A stretch of DNA of 64,000 bases, from positions 124,001 through 188,000 of the forward strand of contig CAZGMJ010000001.1 in assembly GCA_964526785.1 (NCBI GenBank), written 5' to 3'. The DNA comes from CAZGMJ01 sp964526785. Its GTDB lineage: Bacteria; Planctomycetota; Phycisphaerae; Sedimentisphaerales; Anaerobacaceae. The position numbers and the translations under genes are program-made. How positions within the stretch are numbered: position 1 is the stretch's first letter; every line of letters begins with the position of its first letter. Positions 43,019 to 52,358 of the stretch are shown here, one piece after another. The notes beneath the pieces were generated by a model. That model was not told the DNA's origin. It ran no database searches and saw only the letters and a program-made list of their open reading frames with translations.

Positions 43019-44422
43019 ATGACAACGACCAGGATTGCCGAGCAGATCAACAGACGCAGTTTCCTGCACTCCAGCGCCGCGGTCGGCGCCGGCCTCGTAC
43101 TTCCGACAGCGGCCTTCGCAGACGCTCACAGGAAGCAGGACGATATCAACGTGGCCGTCATCGGTCTGGGCGAACAGGGCATGACCTTGCTCGATAACTG
43201 CATGCAGATGTCCGGCGTCCGAATCAAAGCCGTATGCGATATATGGCCGTACAAGCGGAATTGGATATCGCGCCGGCTCGCTTCTCTGCAATATGAGAAC
43301 AACGCCTATGAGGACTACGCACAGATGCTGGACAAAGAGAAGGATCTCGATGCAGCCATCATCGCGACGCCCGATTTCTGGCATGCGCCCCAAACGGTGG
43401 ACTGCCTCAAAGCCGGGCTGCACGTCTATTGCGAAAAGGAAATGTCCAATACGGTTGACGGCGCAAAGAAAATGGTGCTGGCGTCGAAGGAAACAGGCAA
43501 ATTGCTCCAGATTGGCCACCAACGCCGCTCCAACAGACGCTACAAATACTGCCTCAACAACGTGATCAAAGGTGCCGGATTGCTGGGGCGAATCAGCGCC
43601 GTCAACGGCCAGTGGAACCGCTCGCCCGCGGTTCTGCAAGGCGTACCAAAGAAGTACGCGCCTACCACGGAAATGCTGGCGAAATACGGATACAAATCCG
43701 TCGAACAGTTCAGAAACTGGCGCTGGTATAAAGGGTTTGGCGGCGGGCCGATAGTGGACCTCGGCTCGCACCAGATCGACGTCTTCAACTGGTTCCTGCA
43801 GGCCAGGCCGAAATCCGTCATCGCCAGCGGCCGCATGAACTTTTACGATGGAAAGAAACGCCAGTGGTATGACACGGTCATGGCTGTCTATGAGTACGAG
43901 ACTGCTCGCGGGAGTGTCACCGCGTTCTATCAGACCCTCAGCGCCAGTGCGAGCGGCGGATACTTCGAGAACTTCATGGGCGATCAAGGGTCCCTGACCA
44001 TCTCCGAAAGTCCGGGCAAATGCGCCGTGTACAGGGACAAAGACCATGCGCCCGCATGGGATAGATGGATCAAAGCAGGGCTGCTATACAAGCAATGTCA
44101 GTGCGAGACCGAATGCATTGAAGAGGCGATCGAGAAGTGCAAGAGCGAGTGTAACTGCCCGCAGATCACGGAGAAACAGACCGGCTCCGTACTCGATCCC
44201 CGCGAGAGCCCGCCTCCGCCCAAATACGAACTGCCGATAGTCATGAAACAGAAAGTCCATCGCGGCCATCTGGAGAACTTCTTCGATGCCATACGCGGAA
44301 AGGAAAAGCTCAACTGCCCGGCTGAGATAGGCTACGAAACGGCTGTGACAGTGTTGAAGGTCAATGAAGCCATCGCCGCCGGCCGGAAACTGGAGTTCAA
44401 GAACAACGAATTTCGTGTGTAA
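43019..44422 (+). CDS. Tat-exported Gfo/Idh/MocA oxidoreductase with a six-cysteine insertion
   Basis: A 467-residue protein. A Tat signal (NRRSFLHSSAAVGAGLVLP) is followed by the NAD(P)-binding Rossmann domain (INVAVIGLGEQGMTLLDN, ATPDFWHAP, the YCEKEMS motif with the conserved EK pair) and a C-terminal alpha/beta domain. Many planctomycete proteins of this family are exported with bound cofactor; the substrate is a sugar or polyol but not identifiable. Residues 360-380 hold six cysteines arranged as a mirror-symmetric C-x-C-x3-C-x7-C-x3-C-x-C. AGGAG stands 8 bases before the ATG at 43019. Confidence 0.9.
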   Translation: MTTTRIAEQINRRSFLHSSAAVGAGLVLPTAAFADAHRKQDDINVAVIGLGEQGMTLLDNCMQMSGVRIKAVCDIWPYKRNWISRRLASLQYENNAYEDYAQMLDKEKDLDAAIIATPDFWHAPQTVDCLKAGLHVYCEKEMSNTVDGAKKMVLASKETGKLLQIGHQRRSNRRYKYCLNNVIKGAGLLGRISAVNGQWNRSPAVLQGVPKKYAPTTEMLAKYGYKSVEQFRNWRWYKGFGGGPIVDLGSHQIDVFNWFLQARPKSVIASGRMNFYDGKKRQWYDTVMAVYEYETARGSVTAFYQTLSASASGGYFENFMGDQGSLTISESPGKCAVYRDKDHAPAWDRWIKAGLLYKQCQCETECIEEAIEKCKSECNCPQITEKQTGSVLDPRESPPPPKYELPIVMKQKVHRGHLENFFDAIRGKEKLNCPAEIGYETAVTVLKVNEAIAAGRKLEFKNNEFRV

Positions 44423-44764
44423 GCGCAATACCCCGTGCTATTAAGCTATCGTGCGCGTTTTGTCGTGAAACTACACCTGCTGCATGGGCCGTCCGGCGTG
44501 TCGGGATGGTCCCTTCGCCTGTGTGCTGACCAAATCGGTTGGGGGGAGAGTGCTTCTCGCGATTGCAGCACTGCGTGGTCGGGCGTCCGATTCGATAGTG
44601 GATGCCTGCGAAAAACCCCTTGCATAAAGATGTGTATCGCGTATTCTCTCATCTGATCCGAGTGGAACTCGCAACAACGACCCGAATGCGACCGCCGGCG
44701 GGAATCAACGGACCGCGATGCTCGTTGCATCGGTGGTGGTCCGATTGCAGGGGCTTTACCGTAG
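44423..44764 (+). other. Intergenic region without a supported gene
   Basis: 342 bases between the oxidoreductase and the YkgJ-type gene. No reading frame looks coding, and no strong hairpin or promoter was found. An in-frame stop directly before the ATG at 44765 shows that the next gene does not extend into it. Confidence 0.5.
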
Positions 44765-45034
44765 ATGACGAAAAACAACGCCAATACCTGGCGGGCCAAG
44801 TTCAGACGCACGCTCACGTCGCCGCTTCCGGTCTCGCCCAAACGCAGAGGACAATGCATCGGCTGCGGTGCCTGCTGTAAATTGCCCAACGTCTGCACGT
44901 TTCTGAGATTCGACGACAATGGCCGGTCATACTGTGCCGCCTATCGGTTCCGACCCCTCAATTGCAGGAAGTACCCCCGCACGGAATCGGAGCACATTAC
45001 CCGGGACACCTGCGGCTTCACATTCGAAGACTAG
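44765..45034 (+). CDS. YkgJ-family cysteine-cluster protein
   Basis: An 89-residue protein rich in cysteines arranged for metal binding: CIGCGACCKLPNVCTFL, then YCAAYRFRPLNCRKYP, and a last cysteine in DTCGF. This is the YkgJ (Fe/Zn-chelating) domain. The metal and role are unknown for the family. The stop codon right before the ATG fixes the start; the ribosome site is weak (AGGGG about 13 bases away). The gene is small and isolated. Confidence 0.75.
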   Translation: MTKNNANTWRAKFRRTLTSPLPVSPKRRGQCIGCGACCKLPNVCTFLRFDDNGRSYCAAYRFRPLNCRKYPRTESEHITRDTCGFTFED

Positions 45035-45175
45035 CGCTTGGGACACCCATAAGTCTGACGAGTCGTGGCTGGGCGGCATGACCGCTCGCAATCCACCCGC
45101 AATGACAGTTCCTTCAGCGCAATAGGTCCGCCATGTACTCTGTGAGATGGATGATCTGTGGACGCAAGGGCCTGC

Positions 45176-45787
45176 TTACCGACCTTTGCGATTTCGCAGC
45201 AATGCCAGGCTGCCTAATCCAAGCAGCACCACAGTAGCCGGCTCCGGAATAGGGGGCTGGGGCGGGTCGATAATGATTGGTGGATTCGGCACGGTCGGGC
45301 TGTCTCCTTCGGTTGAACCGCCCGATGGAGAAGCGACGCTGGCTCCCGCTGTCCCGATAGATACGCTGCTCGTTCGGAGTCCCGAGGATCGGAATCCGCC
45401 GCCCGCAGACGCACGCAGTCCGCTTGGTGATCGGTTTCCGCTCGCCGAGCGATCGAAGTTGACTTGCTCGAAGACCGCGACCACGATTTTCGGCTTGTCA
45501 AGATAGGCTGTTGTGACGCTTGAACTGGGATCCTCGACCTCCCCGAGCCAATAGACGAATTGATATCCTCTCTTTGGTACGGCTGACAGCGTAATTGCCG
45601 CATGTGGCTCGAAGTGATAGACGCCGGTAGAAGGTATAACGGCCCCCGCCTCCGCGGGCGTTTGCTGCATGAGCAGGGCCACAGTGGCCTCCTCGGCGTA
45701 GATAGGGCAGAAGGGTAGAGCTGATAAAACTGCAACGGCCAAAAACAACACCCGCCGTTGCGCAGGTACATAAAGCAACCTTTTCAT
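45176..45787 (-). CDS. PEP-CTERM sorted surface protein with InlB-like beta repeat
   Basis: A 203-residue exported protein. The signal peptide ends near residue 30 (CPIYA). Residues about 40-110 resemble a divergent InlB/Flg_new beta repeat (VYHFEPHAAITLSAVPKRGY, then QFVYWLGEVEDPSS), followed by a Ser/Gly-rich linker. The end is a PEP-CTERM sorting signal: PIPEPATVVLLGLG, a hydrophobic helix and RNRKGR. It should be processed by an exosortase, which is not encoded here. GGAGG precedes the ATG. Confidence 0.85.
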   Translation of the reverse strand: MKRLLYVPAQRRVLFLAVAVLSALPFCPIYAEEATVALLMQQTPAEAGAVIPSTGVYHFEPHAAITLSAVPKRGYQFVYWLGEVEDPSSSVTTAYLDKPKIVVAVFEQVNFDRSASGNRSPSGLRASAGGGFRSSGLRTSSVSIGTAGASVASPSGGSTEGDSPTVPNPPIIIDPPQPPIPEPATVVLLGLGSLALLRNRKGR

Positions 45788-46133
45788 CAGACCGCCTCCG
45801 AAGCGCTCTACCCATAATACTCGACCTTCCTAAAGTGTACGCATTGGAAGGCTCAAGTCTCGCCTATTTTACCACTGCATTTCCCGCCAAGTCAAGCACT
45901 TTCTGCAAGGATTTGGGGGTGCACCGACGGCAAAACAGCAGAACCATGCTGGAAAAACCCACTTATTGGCACATCAGAGGCTTTTTTCATCAGGTTGAGG
46001 GGGTATACGAATATCCGCGAAAAATCCGATAATTACACGCACCAGCGTTCATCCGCATTGCAAGTACGCCAGATTGTTGGCAAGACCGCGATCGCTTATC
46101 TCCAATAGACTGGTTGAAGCACCGGGTGATGCC
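45788..46133 (-). other. Intergenic region, upstream of the PEP-CTERM gene
   Basis: 346 bases between two minus-strand genes. It contains a TATTAT box (reading minus, about 35 bases before the PEP-CTERM start) but no clear -35, so any promoter is weak evidence. No coding frame or strong terminator was found. Confidence 0.4.
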
Positions 46134-47348
46134 TCAAGCCTTGGCCTTGCGAATCGGCTTGTCCTGCTCGAAGCGGCTGATATTGCGTATTGCCTGCCTG
46201 AGGCGCTGCTCGTTCTCAACCAGCGCGATCCGCATATAGCCCTCGCCATTCTCGCCAAAGGCTCGTCCCGGAGCGATAGCCACCTCCGCATGCTCCATCA
46301 GATCCATCGCGTAATCGATTGTGCCCTTGTCGCGCAGCCGTTCCGGCGGTACCTTCGCCCATACGAACATACTCGCGCGCGGACGCGCAACTTCCCAACC
46401 GATCCTGCGCAGTCCGTCGCAGACAACATCCCGTCGTGACTGATAAATGCGGTTCTGCTCGATGATCGTGCCGTCACAGTGGCGAAGAGCGATAATGCCC
46501 GCGATCTGAATCGCCTGGAATATGCCGTAATCGTAATAGCCCTTGATCGTTGCCAGATGCTCGATCATGTCCCGATTCCCCGCCATAAACCCAACGCGAA
46601 AGCCCGCCATGTTGTATGGTTTGCTCATCGTTATGAATTCGACGCCGACGTCCTTGGCGCCTTTGGCCGAGAGGAAACTGGGGGCCTTATACTCGTCGAA
46701 GCACGTTTCTCCGTACGCAAAATCGTGAATTACCGCCATGCCGAACCGCTTGGCCAGATCGACCACAGTCTCGAAGAAGCCTTCATCCACCGTCAGCGCA
46801 GTCGGATTATGCGGATAGTTCAATATGAGCAGTTTAGGCTTGGGGTACAGGTGCTCACAAACCATCGCGATCGTATCGAGGAACTTCTGGTCGGTACCGA
46901 GCGGCACAGTGATAACATTCCCTCCCGCTAGCGCCACCGCATAAGTGTGAATGGGAAACGATGGATCGGGCACAACCGCCGTATCTCCCGGCCCAAGCAT
47001 CGCCAGACACAGATGGCTGAACCCTTCCTTCGAGCCGATGCACGCCAGCACTTCCGTTTCCCAGTCCAGCGAGACCCCCCATCTCTTCTCATATTTGATG
47101 GCGATTTCTTTCCGCAACCCCTTGATGCCGCGAGACGCGCTGTAGCGATGGTTCCGATGATCCTGAACCGCTTCGCACAGCTTGTCGATAACGATTTGTG
47201 GGGCCGGGTCGGACGGATTGCCCATGCCCAGGTCAATGATATCCGCGCCCTCTCGCCGTTTCTGGAGCTTGAGCGCATTGAGCCTGCCGAACAGATACGG
47301 CGGCAGACGCTTTATCCTTTGAGCCGGTTCGATTGTGAAATCCGTCAT
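46134..47348 (-). CDS. PLP-dependent aminotransferase (AlaC/LL-diaminopimelate aminotransferase-like)
   Basis: A 404-residue class I aminotransferase. FTIEPAQRIKRLPPYLFGRL, the substrate segment DIIDLGMGNPSDPAPQIV, PHNPTALTVDEGF and HDFAYGETCF, and the Schiff-base lysine in MSKPYNMAGFRVGF are characteristic of the alanine/methionine-type aminotransferases related to LL-diaminopimelate aminotransferase. Alanine synthesis from pyruvate is plausible but unproven. The start is set at 47348 (MTDFTIEP), where GGAACAGG precedes; the frame extends much further upstream, but that part overlaps intergenic sequence. Confidence 0.9.
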   Translation of the reverse strand: MTDFTIEPAQRIKRLPPYLFGRLNALKLQKRREGADIIDLGMGNPSDPAPQIVIDKLCEAVQDHRNHRYSASRGIKGLRKEIAIKYEKRWGVSLDWETEVLACIGSKEGFSHLCLAMLGPGDTAVVPDPSFPIHTYAVALAGGNVITVPLGTDQKFLDTIAMVCEHLYPKPKLLILNYPHNPTALTVDEGFFETVVDLAKRFGMAVIHDFAYGETCFDEYKAPSFLSAKGAKDVGVEFITMSKPYNMAGFRVGFMAGNRDMIEHLATIKGYYDYGIFQAIQIAGIIALRHCDGTIIEQNRIYQSRRDVVCDGLRRIGWEVARPRASMFVWAKVPPERLRDKGTIDYAMDLMEHAEVAIAPGRAFGENGEGYMRIALVENEQRLRQAIRNISRFEQDKPIRKAKA

Positions 47349-47511
47349 TGCCTGTTCCATATAAGTGAGGATTGAACTACCAAAACAATCGACCAGTCTA
47401 TTCGAATCCGATGAATTTTCAATCCCTTTGCGGATTTCGCTGGACAATTGGAATCTGCTGGGATAGGCGCCCGGTGGGTAACTCGAAAAACTCGCTCTCA
47501 GAACGGGTCGT

Positions 47512-48399
47512 TTAGCAGAGCGTGAAGACTGTGATCTCCGGCCGGGCATTAAATCGTGCCCGCCCCACGCGTCCGAGGCCCCGATTGACGTAGAGTTGCT
47601 TGCCCTCGACTTCGTACAGGCCGGCGTGATAGGGCCGTTCCTGATTCTTCTGCCCCGGCGGTGTAATCGTTGTTTTTCGACCGTGCGTATGGCCGCTCAT
47701 GACCACCGACGCATGAAACTCGCCGAGATGCTCAACGCCGCGAGGGTTGTGCACGAGTGCTATCGCCGCCTGATCGGTCGGGACGTCCACAAAAGCGGTA
47801 TCCGGCTGGAAATCCCCCATCCACAGATCGCCAAGCCCCACAAACCAGAGCCGGTGCCCGTCGACATCCAGCACATCCGCTTCGTTACGCAAAACGTTGA
47901 CACCCTTGGCTTCCATGCCTCTTGTCATGCGGCGCAGCAGTTGGGCACGCTTGCGCGAAGCAGTGCGCTGCATTCCGTAATCATGATTGCCCAGGCACGC
48001 AAAAACGCCGCGTTTGGCCATTACTTCAGCGAGCACATCGACAACTTTCTCACGATATCGCCCCTGGAAGTCGTAGGTTATGTAATCACCGGTCAAGACC
48101 ACCGCATCAGCTCCCAGCATGTTTATACGCTCGATGCATCGATGCAGGTATGCACTGCTGGTAGTCGTACTGCAATGCAGATCACTGACGTGGGCGATTC
48201 GCAGGCCACGCAATGGATCGGCCAGATTAGGTATTGGCAGATCAACCTGACTGACTTCAACCCATTCCGGGCCGACCCCTTTCCTGTCTATAGCCCAGCT
48301 TGTGCAGAAGCCGAGCGTTCCCAGCGCAGAACGCCGAAAGTAGCGTCCTTGACGCACCAAATCGGTCAGTGGTGTTTTCTTGGATGTATATTCAACCAT
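47512..48399 (-). CDS. Metallophosphoesterase (YkuE/UDP-diacylglucosamine-hydrolase-like)
   Basis: A 295-residue calcineurin-like phosphoesterase. The five metal-site blocks can be read: RIAHVSDLHCSTT, VVLTGDYITYD, FACLGNHDYGM, the histidine in ALVHNPRG, and VVMSGHTHGRKT. The N-terminal 55 residues lack a clear signal peptide. It resembles the YkuE group, which hydrolyses lipid or sugar phosphates at the membrane; substrate unknown. The closest gene downstream is the aminotransferase at 46134-47348. Confidence 0.9.
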   Translation of the reverse strand: MVEYTSKKTPLTDLVRQGRYFRRSALGTLGFCTSWAIDRKGVGPEWVEVSQVDLPIPNLADPLRGLRIAHVSDLHCSTTTSSAYLHRCIERINMLGADAVVLTGDYITYDFQGRYREKVVDVLAEVMAKRGVFACLGNHDYGMQRTASRKRAQLLRRMTRGMEAKGVNVLRNEADVLDVDGHRLWFVGLGDLWMGDFQPDTAFVDVPTDQAAIALVHNPRGVEHLGEFHASVVMSGHTHGRKTTITPPGQKNQERPYHAGLYEVEGKQLYVNRGLGRVGRARFNARPEITVFTLC

Positions 48400-48652
48400 A
48401 TCGTGGTATTCTCTGAGCTAAACCGGTGTGACTAATACGACCAACCCTGGGCTCATGTTTGCAAAAAGCACGACCGAAGTCAAGGTTTTCTACGGACTTC
48501 ATCGGCTACTTGCAGCCCGCGCCTTTGCAGCAGCCGTGTCGAATACCCGCCAGACAGCAGAATCACCCGCGCAGAAACCTTTCTCGGACCTTGCCGACGC
48601 TGTCGAGACAGACACAACCTGGCCCGTGGCGGCATTCGATAATTGAAGAACA

Positions 48653-51373
48653 TCACCACGCGGGCTTGGAGACAAAATGGTAATCGCCCGAACCGACGGC
48701 GTAAACGGCATAGTCCTCCTCAGTGCGAAGGAATACGATATGGCGGACGCGGTTGGCCGGCTTGCCGCTCTCCTTGACATCTTTGGCCGTCGTGGCTGGA
48801 ATATGCACCGTTGCCGAAGTATTTGCCGGGATTGTCAGGTCCATCGTAAATACCGGATCCTGCCATTGCCACGAAACCGCAATGCTGCCATACATTGTCT
48901 CATGCTCGGCACTCGCGTGTGTGATATCGCCCAACAACCGCGGATGAATGATGCTGCGTTTGAATCCCGGCGTATCAGGATCCGGCTTAATACCCGCAAT
49001 CGCCTGATAGAACCAAGCGCTGATGTGCCCGAACATGATATGATTCCGCGAAGCCTCTCCGTCCCACTGTTCCCAGAGCGTCGTAGCCCCTTGTCGGAGC
49101 CAGTTACCCCAACTGGGATAGTCCTCCTTGGTTGCAAATGTATAGACGACATCGGCCCGGCCGTTCTGAGTCAGTGCGTCGATCAGATACTTCGTGCCGA
49201 GAATGCCGGCGTCGAGATGCCCGCCCAAGCTTTCTATGTTGGCTGCGAGATTATCGACAACGCGCTGTCGCTGATCGTCCGGCACCAGATTGTGATAAAG
49301 AGCGCAACTCATCGCAGTCTGCGTTCCGCCGGCGTAGAGGCCGGTCCGTGCATCGTAGAATTTGCTGTGGAATGCCTCCGCGATATCTGCCGCCAGAAGG
49401 GCATACCGTTCCATGTCCTCATCTTTGCCCAGCATCTCAGCGACCTTCGATACAATCAGCGCATCGCGATAGTAATAGCCCGTGGAAGTGACCTCGGCGG
49501 GCGTCTTGGTCTTGGCGGGCACCCAGTCGCCCAACCCGATCCCGACGATATGATCCGTAGCCTTGCTCGTCAGGTAATCGACGTATCGTTTGAATCGGTC
49601 GTAATGCTCGGCCAGGATGCGACTGTCGCCGCGATATTCGTGGAGATACCACGGAATCAGCAAATACGCGCTGTCCCATGCTGGCCCGTTTCCCCAACTA
49701 TATCCCCAACCCCCGGTCGGCACGATGCCGGGTAGTTCGCCGCTGTCCCGCTGCTCGTCCTTGAAGTCGTCCATCCATTTGGTGTACGCCGGCGCCGACT
49801 TGAAATTGTACAGTCCGCACTCGGCCGCCAGATGCGCATCGCCTGTCCAGCCGTTCTTCTCGCGATGCGGGCAGTCCGTTGGATAGCCGTGAAAAGTGCC
49901 TCGATACGCCCAGAGCGTGGCCTCCTGGATGTCGTTGAGCAGGTCATTCGAGCATTCGAAGCGGCCCGCCCGATCAAATGCAGTGTGCACAACCCGCCCG
50001 ACTAACGTTTCCGGCGTCGGCTTCTCACGCAGGCCCGTAACCTCGACGTATCGAAAGCCGTGGTATGTAAAATCGGGCTCCCATGTCTCTGTGCCCTCTC
50101 CCTTGAGGATGTACGTGTCGGTCTGGGGCAATCCCTCTTTGATGTGCTTGCCGATTTCCTCCTGATCTACAGTCCCGTCGGGATTCAGTCGTTCGCCGTA
50201 CTTCATCACGATCTTCGTGCCGGCCGGCCCGGAGACCTTCAGTTTTGCCCAGCCGGCCATGTTCTGGCCCATATCGAAGACGTATACGCCCGACACCGGC
50301 TCGTTGATATCGACGGGCGTAATTGTCTGCGTCACCTTGATCGGTTGGCACATCTGAGCTGCAAGTTCGCCGGCAGGCCCCGCTGCGGCTGCCGCTTGTT
50401 CCCACCCACTGTCGTTATAGTCCGCCCGATTCCAGCCGGGCATCTCCAGCCGGGCGTCGTACGTCTGGCCGTTGCGGATGCTGTCGAACAGTATCGGGCC
50501 GGTGGAAACTTTCCACGAGCCGTCGCTGATGATCGTTTGCACCGAACCGTCGGCGTATTCGATCTCCAGTTGGCACAGCAACGTTGGACGACCCCGCCAC
50601 GGAGCCTTGTCGAAGTTCCAGACGGCGTGCGTATGCATGTTATACCAGCCGTTTCCGAGCACGACGCCGATTGCATTGGACCCCTGACGCATTTGATTGG
50701 TGACGTCGTATGTTACGTATAGCACCCGCCGGTCATAGCGAGTGAAGGCCGGATCGAGCACGTGGTCGCCGATGCGCTTGCCATTGATGTACAGTTCGTA
50801 GTAGCCCAGGCCCGTGATGTACATCCGTGCGGACGTTATTCGCTCTTCTGCGAACAACGTCTTGCGAAAGTAGGGGCTTGGTTGCGGCTCCAGAGGATCT
50901 CCGCTCGGCGCCGGCGCGCTGATCCACTGTGCCTGCCAGGCATCGGGTGTCAGCAGGCCCATTTCCCATTTGCCCGGACGGCTCCACGCCGAAGGCTTGT
51001 CCCGGCCGCTCCAGACGCGGACCTTCCAATAGCATCGTGTGCGTGAGTTCAGCGGCTTGCCCGCGTAAGGCACATGAACCGACTGATCGGATTCGACCTT
51101 CCCCGTATCCCACAAATCGCCCATGTCCTGCCTCAGCGTCTCTGTGCTGCTCGCTACCAGAATCTGATAGGCCCTCTGCATTTGTCCTCGCCGCCTGGAT
51201 GCCAGGACCCAGCTCAAACGAGGCTGGTCTACATCAATACCCAGCGGATCGGTCAAGTACTCGCATCGCAGATTCGTCGCAATCGGTCGTGACGAGCCCG
51301 GACCCGACGAACTTGCACAACCGACGCAGAGTATTACAGCCGATACCAGCGCAATTGCGTGAGCAAACTTCAT
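48653..51373 (-). CDS. GH78 alpha-L-rhamnosidase lipoprotein
   Basis: A 906-residue exported glycosidase with a lipoprotein signal ending CVGC (cysteine about residue 19). Order: an N-terminal Ig-like domain (LRCEYLTDPLGIDVDQPRLS), a beta-sandwich, a second sandwich with the VFDMGQNMAGWAKLKVSG signature, and an (alpha/alpha)6 barrel. The catalytic barrel begins near residue 490 with DCPHREKNGWTGDAH. LGDWVPAK and the DAGILGTKYLIDALT segment also fit. It removes terminal L-rhamnose from polysaccharides or glycosides. GAGGAG lies 7 bases before the ATG at 51373, deciding the start. A carboxy-terminal beta domain completes it. Confidence 0.95.
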   Translation of the reverse strand: MKFAHAIALVSAVILCVGCASSSGPGSSRPIATNLRCEYLTDPLGIDVDQPRLSWVLASRRRGQMQRAYQILVASSTETLRQDMGDLWDTGKVESDQSVHVPYAGKPLNSRTRCYWKVRVWSGRDKPSAWSRPGKWEMGLLTPDAWQAQWISAPAPSGDPLEPQPSPYFRKTLFAEERITSARMYITGLGYYELYINGKRIGDHVLDPAFTRYDRRVLYVTYDVTNQMRQGSNAIGVVLGNGWYNMHTHAVWNFDKAPWRGRPTLLCQLEIEYADGSVQTIISDGSWKVSTGPILFDSIRNGQTYDARLEMPGWNRADYNDSGWEQAAAAAGPAGELAAQMCQPIKVTQTITPVDINEPVSGVYVFDMGQNMAGWAKLKVSGPAGTKIVMKYGERLNPDGTVDQEEIGKHIKEGLPQTDTYILKGEGTETWEPDFTYHGFRYVEVTGLREKPTPETLVGRVVHTAFDRAGRFECSNDLLNDIQEATLWAYRGTFHGYPTDCPHREKNGWTGDAHLAAECGLYNFKSAPAYTKWMDDFKDEQRDSGELPGIVPTGGWGYSWGNGPAWDSAYLLIPWYLHEYRGDSRILAEHYDRFKRYVDYLTSKATDHIVGIGLGDWVPAKTKTPAEVTSTGYYYRDALIVSKVAEMLGKDEDMERYALLAADIAEAFHSKFYDARTGLYAGGTQTAMSCALYHNLVPDDQRQRVVDNLAANIESLGGHLDAGILGTKYLIDALTQNGRADVVYTFATKEDYPSWGNWLRQGATTLWEQWDGEASRNHIMFGHISAWFYQAIAGIKPDPDTPGFKRSIIHPRLLGDITHASAEHETMYGSIAVSWQWQDPVFTMDLTIPANTSATVHIPATTAKDVKESGKPANRVRHIVFLRTEEDYAVYAVGSGDYHFVSKPAW

Positions 51374-51473
51374 GGACGATCTCCTCGATGGAATTGCCAA
51401 TGCCTGCTGTCAACTGATCCTGACGCGTCTCGCAGCAATTATCTATGCCTTCTACTCGCCCTCGGAGTAACAC

Positions 51474-52301
51474 CTACTTCTCGATCTCCTCCGCTCGATA
51501 CTGTAAATAAGCCTCGCGCATCGCCACATACGGCTCTAGCGCCGAGGCTTTGAACGATTCGTAATCGCCGATGTAGAAGGATCTTTCGTTAATCATCTTG
51601 CCCGCGGATATCGCGATGGATGCCTCCCGCGGGTCTACGTACCGCACGGGATTGAGAAACTGATCGCCTACGATGCCCGTTGAGTCCCGGAGTGTCGAAG
51701 GTCCTAACAAAGGCCATACGATATACACGCCGTCGCCCCAGCCCCACGTCGCCAGCGTCTGGCCGAGATCTTCTTCCGTCGGCATCAGCCCGTGTCTATC
51801 TCTGGCCGGATCGCCGAAACCCAGCACCCCTTCGGTCGTGTTAATAGCAAAGCGGTACAGCTCCTTCCCCGCGGCCGCCCGCTTGTTTTGCAGCAGGCAG
51901 TTCACGAATCGTACCGGAGTCGTCAGATTGTGGAAGAAGTTGCGGATGCCGACGCGGGCCGGTTTCGGCGCAACGCCCTTGTACGTGTTGGCTATCGGCT
52001 TGACTACCCAGAAGTACAGCCTGTCGTTCAACCCGAACATCATCCGGTTCCACCCCTCCAGCGGGTCGGGCACCGTGATCTTCTCCTCGGCCTCCTCTTC
52101 CAGTAAATCGAAGTCGTCGAATTCGCCGCTTTCATCGAATCCTGTTGCCGCCAACTGCACGTTGGGGCCGCTGACGCGCACCCCGGAGCCGTCGGTCGCA
52201 AGAACGGCGTCCTCGTGTCGACTTGCTCCGTGCTTCGAAGATGAATTGCAACCGGCCAGCACAACCGCCACTCCGATCACCATCCAGACCTGCAGCTTCA
52301 T
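51474..52301 (-). CDS. mlaA: MlaA/VacJ-family outer-membrane lipoprotein
   Basis: A 275-residue lipoprotein (lipobox VVLAGC). An acidic linker (about 50-75) precedes the MlaA core: DPLEGWNRMMFGLNDRLYFW, VGIRNFFHNLTTPVRFVNCL, GVLGFGDPARDRHGL and EEDLGQTLATWGWGDGVYIVWPLLGPSTLRDS. MlaA sits in the outer membrane and moves phospholipids between its leaflets and a periplasmic carrier. It is the last gene of the mlaC-RND-mlaA group, 57 bp downstream of the RND gene. No MlaFEDB genes are present. Confidence 0.95.
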   Translation of the reverse strand: MKLQVWMVIGVAVVLAGCNSSSKHGASRHEDAVLATDGSGVRVSGPNVQLAATGFDESGEFDDFDLLEEEAEEKITVPDPLEGWNRMMFGLNDRLYFWVVKPIANTYKGVAPKPARVGIRNFFHNLTTPVRFVNCLLQNKRAAAGKELYRFAINTTEGVLGFGDPARDRHGLMPTEEDLGQTLATWGWGDGVYIVWPLLGPSTLRDSTGIVGDQFLNPVRYVDPREASIAISAGKMINERSFYIGDYESFKASALEPYVAMREAYLQYRAEEIEK

Positions 52302-52358
52302 ATCGTTCTCCTTAACGAGTCCTGCGAGTCGCTATCCTACAACAGCGGCCGGCCGATC

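Noticed and set aside
42797..44047. A 416-codon minus-strand frame opposite the Gfo/Idh/MocA gene
   Set aside because: Shadow of the recognised oxidoreductase; no family motifs or ribosome site.
48428..48646. A 72-codon plus-strand frame between the phosphoesterase and the rhamnosidase
   Set aside because: No ribosome site, no motif, and composition not clearly coding.
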